From Leptotrichia sp. oral taxon 218 (GTDB taxonomy: Bacteria; Fusobacteriota; Fusobacteriia; Fusobacteriales; Leptotrichiaceae): a stretch of 64,000 bases of DNA. The translations under genes and the position numbers were made by a program. The first letter of the stretch is position 1. Each line of letters opens with the position of its first letter. Under the pieces are notes generated by a model that was given only the letters and a program-made list of their open reading frames with translations, was not told the origin of the DNA and made no database searches. Location: the NCBI RefSeq assembly GCF_018128225.1, contig NZ_CP072377.1:744001-808000 (forward strand), read 5' to 3'. Below are positions 18,168 through 26,838 of this stretch, in pieces.

Positions 18168-19226
18168 ATGAAATTAACTGCATTACAAAAATTTTTGGAA
18201 CTTGACAATATAATTAAATTTTTAAAGACAAATATTTTTAAATTATTTATTATTTATATTATGTTTAAAATTGCAAAAATATTTAAAGGAAGAATTGAAA
18301 AAATATTAAATTTAATATTTGAAAAATCGAATATGGATAAAAGTATTGCATCTTTTTTGATTTCACTTTATTCGGTTGTCTATTATTTCATATTAATTTA
18401 CATTTCAATTGGAATTTTGGGAATTAATACGACTTCGATTACGACATTCTTGGGAGCGGCTGGGATTGTATTTGGGATTGCTTTTAAAGAAACATTGGGA
18501 AATTTTTGCGGCGGAATTATTATTCTTACTTTTAAGCCATTTCGTGTGGGAGATACAATAGAATATAATAATTATATTGGAACTGTAAAAAGAATTGAAT
18601 TATTTTACACAAAAATTATAAATCCACAAAATGAACTTGTAATTATTCCAAATGGAATTATAACTAATACAGAAATTAGAAACATAAGGGAAGATGGAGA
18701 AAGACGGTTAGATTTGACTGTGGGAGTGTCTTATAACAGCGATATTCAAAAAGTTAAAGAAGTTATTATTAGAATTGTCAAAGAAGAAACGATGGATAAA
18801 GTCGAAGAAGATAAAAGAAAAGAGAATTTGTTTAAAAAATGGCAAAGTACGGTTTTGGATTCAAAAGAAAAGAAAAATATAAAAATAAACTTTTTTTCTA
18901 CGCTTTTTTCTAAAAAGAAAATGGAAGAAGCGGAAAAGTCGGCACATGAAAACTTAAGAGAAGAACTTGATGAATTGGAAGAAGTTGAAAAAGAAAAAAA
19001 TTTTACAGAACACGACAGATTAATTTTGCCGTCACGCAAGCCGATTATTGGTGTTGGAGAATTAGCGGACTTTGCAATAATTTTTTATGTATATGTTTAT
19101 ACAAGAACAGAAAATTATATAGATTTGAAACTAAAATTAAATGAAAAAATAAAACTGGAATTTGAAAAAGAAGGAATTGAAATACCATATCCACAAATGG
19201 ATGTAATGATAAAAAACAAAAAATAA
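18168..19226 (+). CDS. Mechanosensitive channel of the MscS family with an extra C-terminal-domain insert
   Basis: An inner-membrane channel that opens on osmotic downshock. There are hydrophobic segments near residues 20-40 and 65-90. The pore-lining helix follows (TTFLGAAGIVFGIAFKETLGNFCGGIIIL, about 92-122), with the MscS beta domain FRVGDTIEYNNYIGTVKRIEL after it. The C-terminal alpha/beta domain (VSYNSDIQKVKEVI...) is interrupted by about 75 Lys/Glu-rich residues (about 210-290). It then resumes with GVGELADFAIIFYVYVYT and ends in the family-typical EGIEIPYPQMDV. The insert is not usual in MscS. The ribosome site is AGGAG. Confidence 0.88.
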   Translation: MKLTALQKFLELDNIIKFLKTNIFKLFIIYIMFKIAKIFKGRIEKILNLIFEKSNMDKSIASFLISLYSVVYYFILIYISIGILGINTTSITTFLGAAGIVFGIAFKETLGNFCGGIIILTFKPFRVGDTIEYNNYIGTVKRIELFYTKIINPQNELVIIPNGIITNTEIRNIREDGERRLDLTVGVSYNSDIQKVKEVIIRIVKEETMDKVEEDKRKENLFKKWQSTVLDSKEKKNIKINFFSTLFSKKKMEEAEKSAHENLREELDELEEVEKEKNFTEHDRLILPSRKPIIGVGELADFAIIFYVYVYTRTENYIDLKLKLNEKIKLEFEKEGIEIPYPQMDVMIKNKK

Positions 19227-19283
19227 AAAATAAAAATAATTTAAAATATTTAAAAACAAATAAAATTTGAAAGGAAGATAAAA

Positions 19284-19955
19284 ATGGAAATAATAAGATT
19301 TGTAAACGATAATTTGGCACGAAGCAATTGCTATGTGGTTAAATGTGAGAAAAAATGCTTTGTTGTCGATCCTGGGGAAGAAAAAATGACAAAAGTTATT
19401 GACTTTTTGGAAAAAAATGAACTGGAAATGGAAGCTGTACTTTTGACACATGGACATTGGGATCACATTTTGGGGATCAATTCGATGATGGAATATAAAA
19501 AAGTTCCGCTTTTTGTGAGTGAAAATGGTTATGAATTTTTGTTTAATCCAGAGCTTTCGCTTTGTATTTGGCAAAATCTGGAATTTAAAGTTGATGAAAA
19601 TTTGGATATTAGAAAATTAAAAGAAAATGATGTGATTGGATTTGATGGAATTATAGTTGATAAAAATGAAAAATATGAAAAAAATAAAAAAAATAAAAGT
19701 GAAAGTATTTTTAAAATTATTGAAACGCCAGGACATAGTTCTGGAGACATTTGTTTTTACAGCGAAAAAGAAAAAATTATGATCACCGGAGATACGCTTT
19801 TCAAGGGAACTTATGGAAGAGTTGACTTGCCAACAAGTAATCCAATTGAAATGGGAAAATCGCTAAAAAAACTTATGCAATATCCAGAAGATACAAAAGT
19901 TTATCCAGGACATAGCTTTGATACGACAATTGGGGAAGAAAAAAGATATTATTAA
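19284..19955 (+). CDS. Glyoxalase II-like metallo-beta-lactamase-fold hydrolase
   Basis: A cytoplasmic hydrolase of the YcbL/GloB-like group, with probable thioester or related substrates. Metal motifs: THGHWDHILG (about residues 55-64), PGHSSGDICFY, ITGDTLFKGTYGRVD and the final YPGHSFDTTIGEEK. At 223 residues it lacks the C-terminal helical domain of true glyoxalase II. A lysine-rich stretch near residues 128-145 is a local expansion. It is followed by dtd, which has its own promoter-like sequence. Confidence 0.85.
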   Translation: MEIIRFVNDNLARSNCYVVKCEKKCFVVDPGEEKMTKVIDFLEKNELEMEAVLLTHGHWDHILGINSMMEYKKVPLFVSENGYEFLFNPELSLCIWQNLEFKVDENLDIRKLKENDVIGFDGIIVDKNEKYEKNKKNKSESIFKIIETPGHSSGDICFYSEKEKIMITGDTLFKGTYGRVDLPTSNPIEMGKSLKKLMQYPEDTKVYPGHSFDTTIGEEKRYY

Positions 19956-20005
19956 AAAAATTATAAAGAAATATAAAAATAGTTCTATACAAATTAAAAA
20001 AAAAG

Positions 20006-20014
20006 TGATATAAT
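20006..20014 (+). promoter_or_regulatory. Extended -10 promoter element before dtd
   Basis: TGATATAAT (20006-20014) is an extended -10 box 26 bases before the dtd start. The -35 region (TATACA, 19986-19991) is weak at a 17-base spacing. Confidence 0.5.
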
Positions 20015-20039
20015 TGCAAAAAGAAAGAGAAAATATAAA

Positions 20040-20477
20040 ATGAAAATAATAATTCAAAGAGTAAATTATGCTAAAATGTTTGTCAATGACAAATTTAAGG
20101 AAGAAATAAAAGAAGGCGTTCTGGCTTTTATTGGAGTGAAAACCGATGATACAAAAGAAGATGTGGAATACTGTGTAGAAAAATTAATAAACTTAAGAAT
20201 TTTCAATGATGAAAGTGGAAAATTAAATTTATCAATAAAAGATTTGAAAAAGGAAGTTATGGCTGTCAGTAATTTTACAATCTATGGAAATACAAAAAAA
20301 GGCAGAAGACCGAGTTTTGTAGATTCGGCAAAAGCAGAAAAAGCAAAAGAGCTATATGATTTATTTTTAAAAAAATTAAGAGAAAAAAGTATAAAATTTG
20401 GTTCAGGAGAGTTTGGAGAATATATGAAAATAATTTCTGAAAGCGATGGACCGGTAAATTTGATAATAGAGAGTTAA
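20040..20477 (+). CDS. dtd: D-aminoacyl-tRNA deacylase
   Basis: Removes D-amino acids and glycine wrongly attached to tRNA. Family motifs: the start KIIIQRVNYAKM, ISNFTIYG-type strand (VSNFTIYGN), KKGRRPSF and the late SESDGPVNLII, equivalent to the Gly-cisPro motif. Length 145 is normal for Dtd. The start is at ATG 20040 after AGAAAGAGA. Confidence 0.93.
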   Translation: MKIIIQRVNYAKMFVNDKFKEEIKEGVLAFIGVKTDDTKEDVEYCVEKLINLRIFNDESGKLNLSIKDLKKEVMAVSNFTIYGNTKKGRRPSFVDSAKAEKAKELYDLFLKKLREKSIKFGSGEFGEYMKIISESDGPVNLIIES

Positions 20478-20619
20478 GTTTATAAATTTTTTTAGTTTTT
20501 CTATTTTTTTAAAGTTTACTTTTATTTCTTCTTTTCTTTTCTAAATTAGATTTAAAATATTTTGAATTAATAAATCTTTGGCATTATTTATTTAAGTAAA
20601 GAAAGGAATGATAAAAAAA

Positions 20620-21420
20620 ATGGGAAGAAAAATGGCGTTTACATCTGCTTGTATGATATTTACCGCAAGCTGCACGGGTCTACAGACTAATTCAGAGAAA
20701 GAAAGTACTAAAAATCCTATTACGGCAAATAATAGCCAAACTGATGAAATTAAAGTTACTGTGAAAAAAGGAACTGACACTAGAAAAAATAAAAAAACAC
20801 ATGAAAAAGAAGATACTAAAAATAAAATTTCAAAAAGACACACTGAGAGAGAAGAACATTCAGATTATATAACGACAAATATTGAAACAGATAGCTCTTT
20901 TTCATCAGACGGATTATTTGATGAAAGGGAGCTAGTTGACCAAAATACGCCAAATTCTCAATTGGTATTGCAAAAATTGGAAGAATTAAAAAAAGAGCAG
21001 AAAAAAATATTAAGTGAAGGAACATCAAAGCAAAAAAAAGTTGTGGAATTACAAAATAAATTACTTAGGGCATATAAGCACTGGAAAGGGACAAAATACG
21101 AAATGGGCGGAGACTCTGAAAGTGGGATTGATTGCTCGGCATTCACAAGAAGAGTTTATCGGGAAGTATTCAGCTTTGAGCTGCCAAGACGAACAGTTGA
21201 TCAAGTTCAAGTTGGAGCTCACATTTCAAGAAACCAGTTAAAAGCAGGAGATATTGTATTTTTTAAACCTGAAGGAACAGGAAATCATACAGCTGTATAT
21301 TTGGGAAATTCGTTATTTCTAAACGCTTCAACAGCAAAAGGAGTTGTAATTTCTACTCTTGAGAATGTTTACTGGAATAAAACTTTTAAATATGGCGTAA
21401 GAGTGAATGAATCAGTTTAA
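20620..21420 (+). CDS. NlpC/P60-family lipoprotein peptidase
   Basis: A putative cell-wall peptidase that cleaves peptide stems of peptidoglycan. From ATG 20620 the signal sequence ends in a lipobox-like FTASC (Cys at about residue 19). A long charged linker follows (about 20-140). The NlpC/P60 domain has the catalytic Cys172 in GIDCSAFTRRVY and the catalytic His223 in NHTAVYLGN, preceded by AGDIVFF. An in-frame ATG at 20608 abuts the AAAGGA site and is less likely as the start. A terminator follows at 21469. Confidence 0.88.
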   Translation: MGRKMAFTSACMIFTASCTGLQTNSEKESTKNPITANNSQTDEIKVTVKKGTDTRKNKKTHEKEDTKNKISKRHTEREEHSDYITTNIETDSSFSSDGLFDERELVDQNTPNSQLVLQKLEELKKEQKKILSEGTSKQKKVVELQNKLLRAYKHWKGTKYEMGGDSESGIDCSAFTRRVYREVFSFELPRRTVDQVQVGAHISRNQLKAGDIVFFKPEGTGNHTAVYLGNSLFLNASTAKGVVISTLENVYWNKTFKYGVRVNESV

Positions 21421-21468
21421 TATAAATATTAAATAATAAATAACAAAAAATTTTTATAAAAAATATTC

Positions 21469-21507
21469 AAAAATGGTGGAACTTTTTTAGTTTCACTATT
21501 TTTGTTT
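21469..21507 (+). terminator. Terminator after the NlpC/P60 gene
   Basis: AAAAATGGTGGAA (21469-21481) pairs with TTTCACTATTTTT (21491-21503) with two G-U pairs, and TTGTTTTT follows. Confidence 0.65.
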
Positions 21508-21608
21508 TTATTAATAAAAAAATCTTGATTTTACTACCAAAGTAAAGTATAATTTTATTATAAAATTTAAAAATTTAAAAGCTATTTGATAAAAGAAGGT
21601 GAAAAAAT

Positions 21609-22957
21609 ATGGAAGCGACGGTGTTTTCAGTAAGTGAGATTAATTTTGAAGTGAAGCAATTTTTGGAAGGAACAAATACATTTAAAAATATCTTTGTTCA
21701 AGGTGAAATTTCAAATATAACTTATTACAGTTCAGGGCATTTGTATTTTACGCTAAAAGACGCTGGAGCTAGTGTGAAATGTGCGATTTTTAGATATAAG
21801 TACCGTGGAGTTCCTGTGGATTTGAAAGAAGGAGAGCAAGTTAAAATAAGGGGAAATGTCACTCTTTATGAAAGAAATGGGAGTTATCAGATTGTTGCAG
21901 ACTTTCTTGAGAGAACTAATTCGATTGGGTCGCTTTATGAAAAAATGGAAATGCTAAAGCGGAAATATTATGAAAAGGGATATTTTGACAATGATAAGAA
22001 AAAGTTATTTCCAAAACTTCCGATGAATATTGGGGTAGTGACAGCTGCGACAGGAGCTGCAATTCGGGATATAATAAATACAGCTCACAAAAGATTTCCC
22101 AATGTAAATATTTTTCTTTATCCAGCAAAAGTTCAAGGTGATGGAGCGGTACAGGAAATTGTGAGTGGAATTGAGTTTTTTAATAGAGCTAAAAATTTTG
22201 AAGACGAAAATAAAGTTGCAGTAGATGCGCTTATTGTCGGGCGAGGTGGTGGAAGTATTGAAGATTTGTGGGCATTTAATGAAGAAGCTGTTATAGAAGC
22301 GATTTATAAGTCAGAAATTCCGATTATTTCGTCGGTTGGACATGAAATTGATAATTTATTATCGGACTTAGTAGCGGATAGACGAGCTGCGACTCCGACT
22401 CAGGCTGCAGAAATTCTAATTCCTGAAAAACAAAATTTGATTGCGGAATTAGAAAATAAAAAGGATAGAATTACTAAAATTTTACGAAACCGAGTCATTT
22501 TTATGAAAAAAGAATTAGAGCAGAGAAAAAATAATTATTACATAAAAAATTTTGTAAATATTTTGGATGATAAAAAAATGGAACTTATTGAAAAAGAGAA
22601 ATTTTTGGTAAAAGAGCTTAAGAGAATTTTGCAAAAAGCTGGAGAAAAATTAGAATACAGAAAACAGCAAATTAATAAAATTGACTTGAAAAAAGAGATT
22701 TTAAATAGAAAAGAAGATTTGATTGAAAAAGAGAAAAATATAAATTTTGCAATAAAAAATATTTTGGAAGAAAAAAGAAAAATTTACAGTATAAAAAAAT
22801 AAAAGTTTCTAAATATTCAGTTCAGGATATTTTAAATTTAGGCTATACGATTACGAGAAAAAATGGAAAAATTGTAAAAAGAGGAATTGAGCTTAGTAAA
22901 AACGAAATTGTTGAAGTTCAATTTAAAGATGCGAGAAGAAAAATGAAAGTTGATTAA
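21609..22957 (+). pseudogene. xseA: Exodeoxyribonuclease VII large subunit, reading frame broken at an A7 run
   Basis: The catalytic subunit of ExoVII, which degrades single-stranded DNA. The first 397 residues hold the OB-fold (VSEINFEVKQFLEG, GEISNITYYSSGHLYFTLKD). They also hold the catalytic region (VVTAATGAAIRDIINT, IVGRGGGSIEDLWAFNEE, SSVGHEIDN, ADRRAATPTQAAE) and a long coiled coil. The frame stops at TAA 22800-22802, directly after AAAAAAA (22793-22799). Shifting back one base continues with KVSKYSVQDILNLGYTITRK to a stop at 22955-22957, which is the expected C-terminal segment. Full length would be 449 residues, near E. coli XseA. Frameshifting at A AAA AAA, slippage, true loss or sequencing error are all possible. 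Confidence 0.85.
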
Positions 22958-23039
22958 AAAAATAATACTAAAGAAATAAAAGAGATAAAAAACACGAGAG
23001 ATAAAAAAAGAAAAAAATTATATAAACGAGGTAAAAAAG

Positions 23040-23525
23040 ATGTCAAAAAGAACAGATTACCTTTCATGGGACGAATATTTTATGGGAGTTGCCTTTTTGT
23101 CAGGAATGCGAAGTAAAGATCCGTCGACACAAGTGGGAGCTTGTATAATTGATGAGGACAAAAAAATAATTGGAATGGGCTATAACGGTTTTCCAGCGGG
23201 AAGTTCTGACGATGAGATGCCTTGGGAAAAAACTGGAGATTTTTTGGATACAAAATATCCATATGTCGTTCACGCTGAATTAAATGCAATTTTAAACAGT
23301 ATAAAATCTTTAAAAGGCAGCACAATTTATGTGACGCATTTTCCGTGCAATGAGTGCGCAAAAGCGATTGTACAGTCGGGAATAAAAAAAGTTGTCTATT
23401 TTTCAGATAAGCACAAAGATTTGGAGACAACGGCGGCTTCGAGAACAATATTAAAAAATGCAGAAATAGAAATTGTGCATTTAAAAATGGAAAAAGAAAA
23501 AATTGTTATAAATTTTAAAGATTAA
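23040..23525 (+). CDS. dCMP deaminase-family protein
   Basis: A zinc-dependent cytidine/deoxycytidylate deaminase fold protein that probably converts dCMP to dUMP for thymidylate supply. Zinc motifs: VVHAELNAIL (about residues 76-85) and FPCNECAKAIVQSG (about 101-114). The N-terminus DYLSWDEYFMGVAFLSGMRSKDP with STQVGACI is typical of ComEB-like enzymes. Length 161 is normal. Ribosome site GAGGT. It precedes ung, so dUTP/uracil handling genes lie together. Confidence 0.9.
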   Translation: MSKRTDYLSWDEYFMGVAFLSGMRSKDPSTQVGACIIDEDKKIIGMGYNGFPAGSSDDEMPWEKTGDFLDTKYPYVVHAELNAILNSIKSLKGSTIYVTHFPCNECAKAIVQSGIKKVVYFSDKHKDLETTAASRTILKNAEIEIVHLKMEKEKIVINFKD

Positions 23526-23594
23526 TAAAAAAAATAAAAATAAAAATAAATTATAAATAAAAAATAAAAACTGAAAACTGAAAAGAGGAAAAAT

Positions 23595-24266
23595 ATGGTA
23601 AATATTGAAAATGACTGGGATGAAATTTTTAGTTATCACAAGGAATTTAAAAAAGATTATTACAGAAAAATGAGAAAATTTTTGGTGTCAGAATACAAGA
23701 CAAAGACAATTTATCCAAAACCTGAAGAAATTTTTACAGCTTTTAAACTTACAAGCTACGAAGACTGCAAAGTGGTAATACTTGGGCAAGATCCTTATCA
23801 TGGGGAAAATCAGGCGCATGGACTGGCTTTTTCTGTAAAAAAGGGAGTTTTGCTGCCACCTTCGCTAAAAAATATTTATAAAGAGATTAGTGATGAATAT
23901 GGTTACAAAATGAGTAATAGCGGCTATTTGGAAAAATGGGCAAGACAAGGGGTTCTGCTTTTAAATACAGCTTTGACGGTTGTTGCAAAAAAAGCTAATT
24001 CTCATTCAAAAATTGGCTGGGAAATTTTTACAGACAATGTGATAAGTTACTTAAATGAAAGGGAAGATCCTATTATATTTATTTTATGGGGAAATAATGC
24101 AAAAAGCAAGAAAAAACTTATAGATTCTAGTAGGCATTATATTTTGGAAAGTTCTCATCCAAGTCCATTGTCAGCAAATCGTGGATTTTTTGGCTGCGGA
24201 CATTTTAAAAAAGTTAATCAAATTTTGAAAAAATTAGGGAAAAAAGAGATTGACTGGCAAATATAG
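23595..24266 (+). CDS. ung: Uracil-DNA glycosylase (family 1)
   Basis: Excises uracil from DNA in base-excision repair. Motifs: [22 protein letters not shown] (catalytic Asp and water-activating loop, about residues 58-79) and [16 protein letters not shown] (His and leucine-loop region). Length 223 is normal. Ribosome site AGAGGA. It lies 69 bases after the deaminase gene. Confidence 0.96.
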   Translation: MVNIENDWDEIFSYHKEFKKDYYRKMRKFLVSEYKTKTIYPKPEEIFTAFKLTSYEDCKVVILGQDPYHGENQAHGLAFSVKKGVLLPPSLKNIYKEISDEYGYKMSNSGYLEKWARQGVLLLNTALTVVAKKANSHSKIGWEIFTDNVISYLNEREDPIIFILWGNNAKSKKKLIDSSRHYILESSHPSPLSANRGFFGCGHFKKVNQILKKLGKKEIDWQI

Positions 24267-24291
24267 TTTTTTTGGAAAGGAGAAAAACTAA

Positions 24292-24855
24292 ATGAATTTT
24301 AGAAAATCAGAGCTAAAAGATGTCACGAGAATTTTAGAAATTATTGAGATGGCAAAAGTTGAACTAAAAAGAATGGGGCTAAATCAGTGGCAAAACGGAT
24401 ATCCAAATATTAAATCGATTGAAAATGACATAAAAAAAGGAATAAGTTATGTTCTAGAAATTCAAATTGATGGAAAAAATAAAATTGTGGCGACAATAGC
24501 ACTCTCGCCTGAAAAAGAGGCACCGTATAGCAAAATTGATGGAAAATGGATAACTTGCGGTGATTATACGGTAATTCATCGAATTGCGGTTGATAAAGAT
24601 ATAAAGAATCAAGGAATTGCTACAAAACTTTTGGAATTTTCACAAGATGTTTGCTTAAAAAATAATATTTTTAGTTTGAGGGCGGATACACATGAAAATA
24701 ATGAACCAATGAAAAGAATTTTAGAAAAACAGGGATTTGAATATTGTGGAGTCATATTTTTGGATAGAGAGCCAGATGTTGGTGCTAAAAGAATTGCATT
24801 TGAGAAAATTTTGCGAAAAAAACCTGTTATAAGTGAAATCAGAAAAAAAATATAA
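24292..24855 (+). CDS. GNAT-family N-acetyltransferase
   Basis: A cytoplasmic acetyltransferase using acetyl-CoA. The GNAT core is seen as VIHRIAVDKDIKNQGIATKLLEF (the acetyl-CoA pyrophosphate loop Q/G-x-G-x-A, about residues 95-120) followed by LRADTHENNEPMKRILEKQGF. The N-terminal RKSELKDVTRILEIIEMAK is typical. The substrate is unknown. The ribosome site AAAGGAG precedes ATG 24292, 26 bases after ung. Confidence 0.83.
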   Translation: MNFRKSELKDVTRILEIIEMAKVELKRMGLNQWQNGYPNIKSIENDIKKGISYVLEIQIDGKNKIVATIALSPEKEAPYSKIDGKWITCGDYTVIHRIAVDKDIKNQGIATKLLEFSQDVCLKNNIFSLRADTHENNEPMKRILEKQGFEYCGVIFLDREPDVGAKRIAFEKILRKKPVISEIRKKI

Positions 24856-24900
24856 TATAGAATTTAAAATAAAAAAATAAAGAAAGTGAGCTGAGTTAAT

Positions 24901-26034
24901 ATGAAATTTGAAACTAAGACAATACATGGAATTAAAGAAGAAAAAAAGAAAGAACTTTGGGCAACAAATCTAAATTTTGCTTCAACTTTTCCAGTTGAAA
25001 AATTTGGAGTGACACAGGAATTTGAATATTCAAGAGTGTCAGCACCGACTAGAAGCCAATTGGAAAAATTACTTGCAAATTTGGAAGGTGGAAAATATGG
25101 ATATGCTTTTTCATCTGGAATGGCGACAACGACTTCAGTTTTTACAATGTTTGAAGCTGGAGACCATATAGTTTTGGGACAAGATATTTATGGTGGAACT
25201 TACAGAATTTTGAACGATGTTTATTCAAAATTTGGAGTTGAATCTACATTTGTTGATACAACTGATTTGGAAAATATAAGAAAAGCGATAAAGCCAAATA
25301 CAAAAGCAATTCTTATTGAAACACCGTCAAATCCTTTATTAGATGTAACTGACATAAGAGAAGTTGTAAAACTTGCAAAAGAACATAATTTAATTACAAT
25401 TGTTGACAACACATTTATGACACCGTATTTGCAAAGACCGCTTGAACTTGGAGTTGACATTGTAATTCACAGCGCAACTAAGTTTTTATCTGGACATCAC
25501 GATTTACTTGCGGGAGTGGCAGTTACAAATGATGAAAAATTAGCAGAAAAAATTCAATTTGCACAAACTGCAGCAGGAGCACTAATTTCTCCATTTGACA
25601 GCTGGTTACTTATGAGAAGTCTTAAAACACTTAAATTGAGAGTGGAAGCTGCACAAAAAAATACAGAAAAATTAATTGAATTTTTTCAAAGTCACGATGC
25701 GGTTGATAAAATTTATTATCCGACTTTGGATACAAATAAAGGTAAAAAAATTCATGAAAGTCAAGCAACTGGTGGCGGAGCAGTATTTTCATTCACTTTG
25801 AAAGACGATTCAAAAGTAAAGACATTTTTTGAAAGTTTAAATGTTGCATTATTTGCGGCAAGTCTTGGTGGAGCTGAAACATTGGTAACTCACCCAAGCA
25901 CAATTACTCACGCTGAAATGCCTGAAGAAGAAAAAGAAGCCAGAGGATTCACACATTCGTTAATTAGAATTGCAGTTGGATTTGAAAATATTGATGATTT
26001 AATTGCAGACTTTAAACAAGCGTTGGAAAAATAG
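24901..26034 (+). CDS. Cys/Met metabolism PLP-dependent enzyme (cystathionine gamma-synthase/lyase type)
   Basis: A trans-sulfuration-family enzyme. The PLP lysine lies in HSATKFLSGHHDLLAGV (about residue 195). Other family motifs are EYSRVSAPTRSQLEKLLANLEGG, FSSGMATTTSVF, IETPSNPLLDVTDI and THPSTITHAEMP. Length 377 fits. Whether it acts as cystathionine gamma-lyase, beta-lyase or gamma-synthase cannot be decided from sequence, and no linked methionine or cysteine gene is adjacent. It is followed after 15 bases by a thermonuclease gene. Confidence 0.88.
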   Translation: MKFETKTIHGIKEEKKKELWATNLNFASTFPVEKFGVTQEFEYSRVSAPTRSQLEKLLANLEGGKYGYAFSSGMATTTSVFTMFEAGDHIVLGQDIYGGTYRILNDVYSKFGVESTFVDTTDLENIRKAIKPNTKAILIETPSNPLLDVTDIREVVKLAKEHNLITIVDNTFMTPYLQRPLELGVDIVIHSATKFLSGHHDLLAGVAVTNDEKLAEKIQFAQTAAGALISPFDSWLLMRSLKTLKLRVEAAQKNTEKLIEFFQSHDAVDKIYYPTLDTNKGKKIHESQATGGGAVFSFTLKDDSKVKTFFESLNVALFAASLGGAETLVTHPSTITHAEMPEEEKEARGFTHSLIRIAVGFENIDDLIADFKQALEK

Positions 26035-26049
26035 AGAAATAGGAGAAAA

Positions 26050-26718
26050 ATGGCTAAAAAAATTGACGATGGAAAATCTCAGATAATATTAATTGCAGCA
26101 GTTGTTGTAATTACAATGTTTATGCTCTTTGGAATGTTTAATAAAAATGGAAAAAGAGTTGAAAATAACGATAAAAAAAATAATGCTGAAATTTTCAAAA
26201 ATAAAAAAACTAAAGAAAGAAAAGTAGCAAATCCTGAAATTTCTGATGGATACCAAGTTTTAAAAGTTAGTGATGGAGATACAATCAGTATTCAAAAAGT
26301 TGACAACGGAAAATTTGTTGGCGAAATATTGAAAATTAGAATGTATGGAATGGATGCTCCTGAAAAATCGCAAGATTACGGTCCTGAAAGTAGACAAGCG
26401 TTGGAAAAATTAGTGGCTGGGAAGACTTTGAGCATAGAAATAAAAAATAAGGACAGATATGGCAGAACAGTTGCAATTGTTTACGCAAATGAGACAAATG
26501 TAAATGAAGAGATGGTGAAAACAGGAAACGCTTGGTGGTATCAGGAATATGCAAAAAAAGATACACAGTTTGAAGAATATCAAAAAAATGCAATGAAAAA
26601 AAAATTGGGATTATTTTCAAGAAAGGGTTATATTGAACCTTGGGTTTATAGAAAAAATAAAAAAGAAAATAATAGTTCAGTAAAAACAAGAACAAAAATA
26701 AAAATAAAAAGAAAGTAA
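26050..26718 (+). CDS. Membrane-anchored thermonuclease-family (SNase) protein
   Basis: A staphylococcal-nuclease-fold protein. A single hydrophobic helix at about residues 10-28 (IILIAAVVVITMFMLFGMF) acts as an N-terminal anchor or uncleaved signal. The SNase domain spans about residues 60-190: VSDGDTISIQ, KIRMYGMDAPE (metal and catalytic Arg), KNKDRYGRTVAIVY (Arg-containing motif) and MVKTGNAWWY. The C-terminus is basic. It is probably exported and degrades extracellular nucleic acid. Ribosome site AGGAG. Confidence 0.87.
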   Translation: MAKKIDDGKSQIILIAAVVVITMFMLFGMFNKNGKRVENNDKKNNAEIFKNKKTKERKVANPEISDGYQVLKVSDGDTISIQKVDNGKFVGEILKIRMYGMDAPEKSQDYGPESRQALEKLVAGKTLSIEIKNKDRYGRTVAIVYANETNVNEEMVKTGNAWWYQEYAKKDTQFEEYQKNAMKKKLGLFSRKGYIEPWVYRKNKKENNSSVKTRTKIKIKRK

Positions 26719-26838
26719 AAATAAAAATAAAAAAATTAAAGTAAATAAAAAAGAGCATAGAAAATAAAGAAAAGAAATAAAAAAGATAACAAAAAAATAG
26801 CGAAAATATAGAAATAGAAGAAAAGGATGATAAAATAG

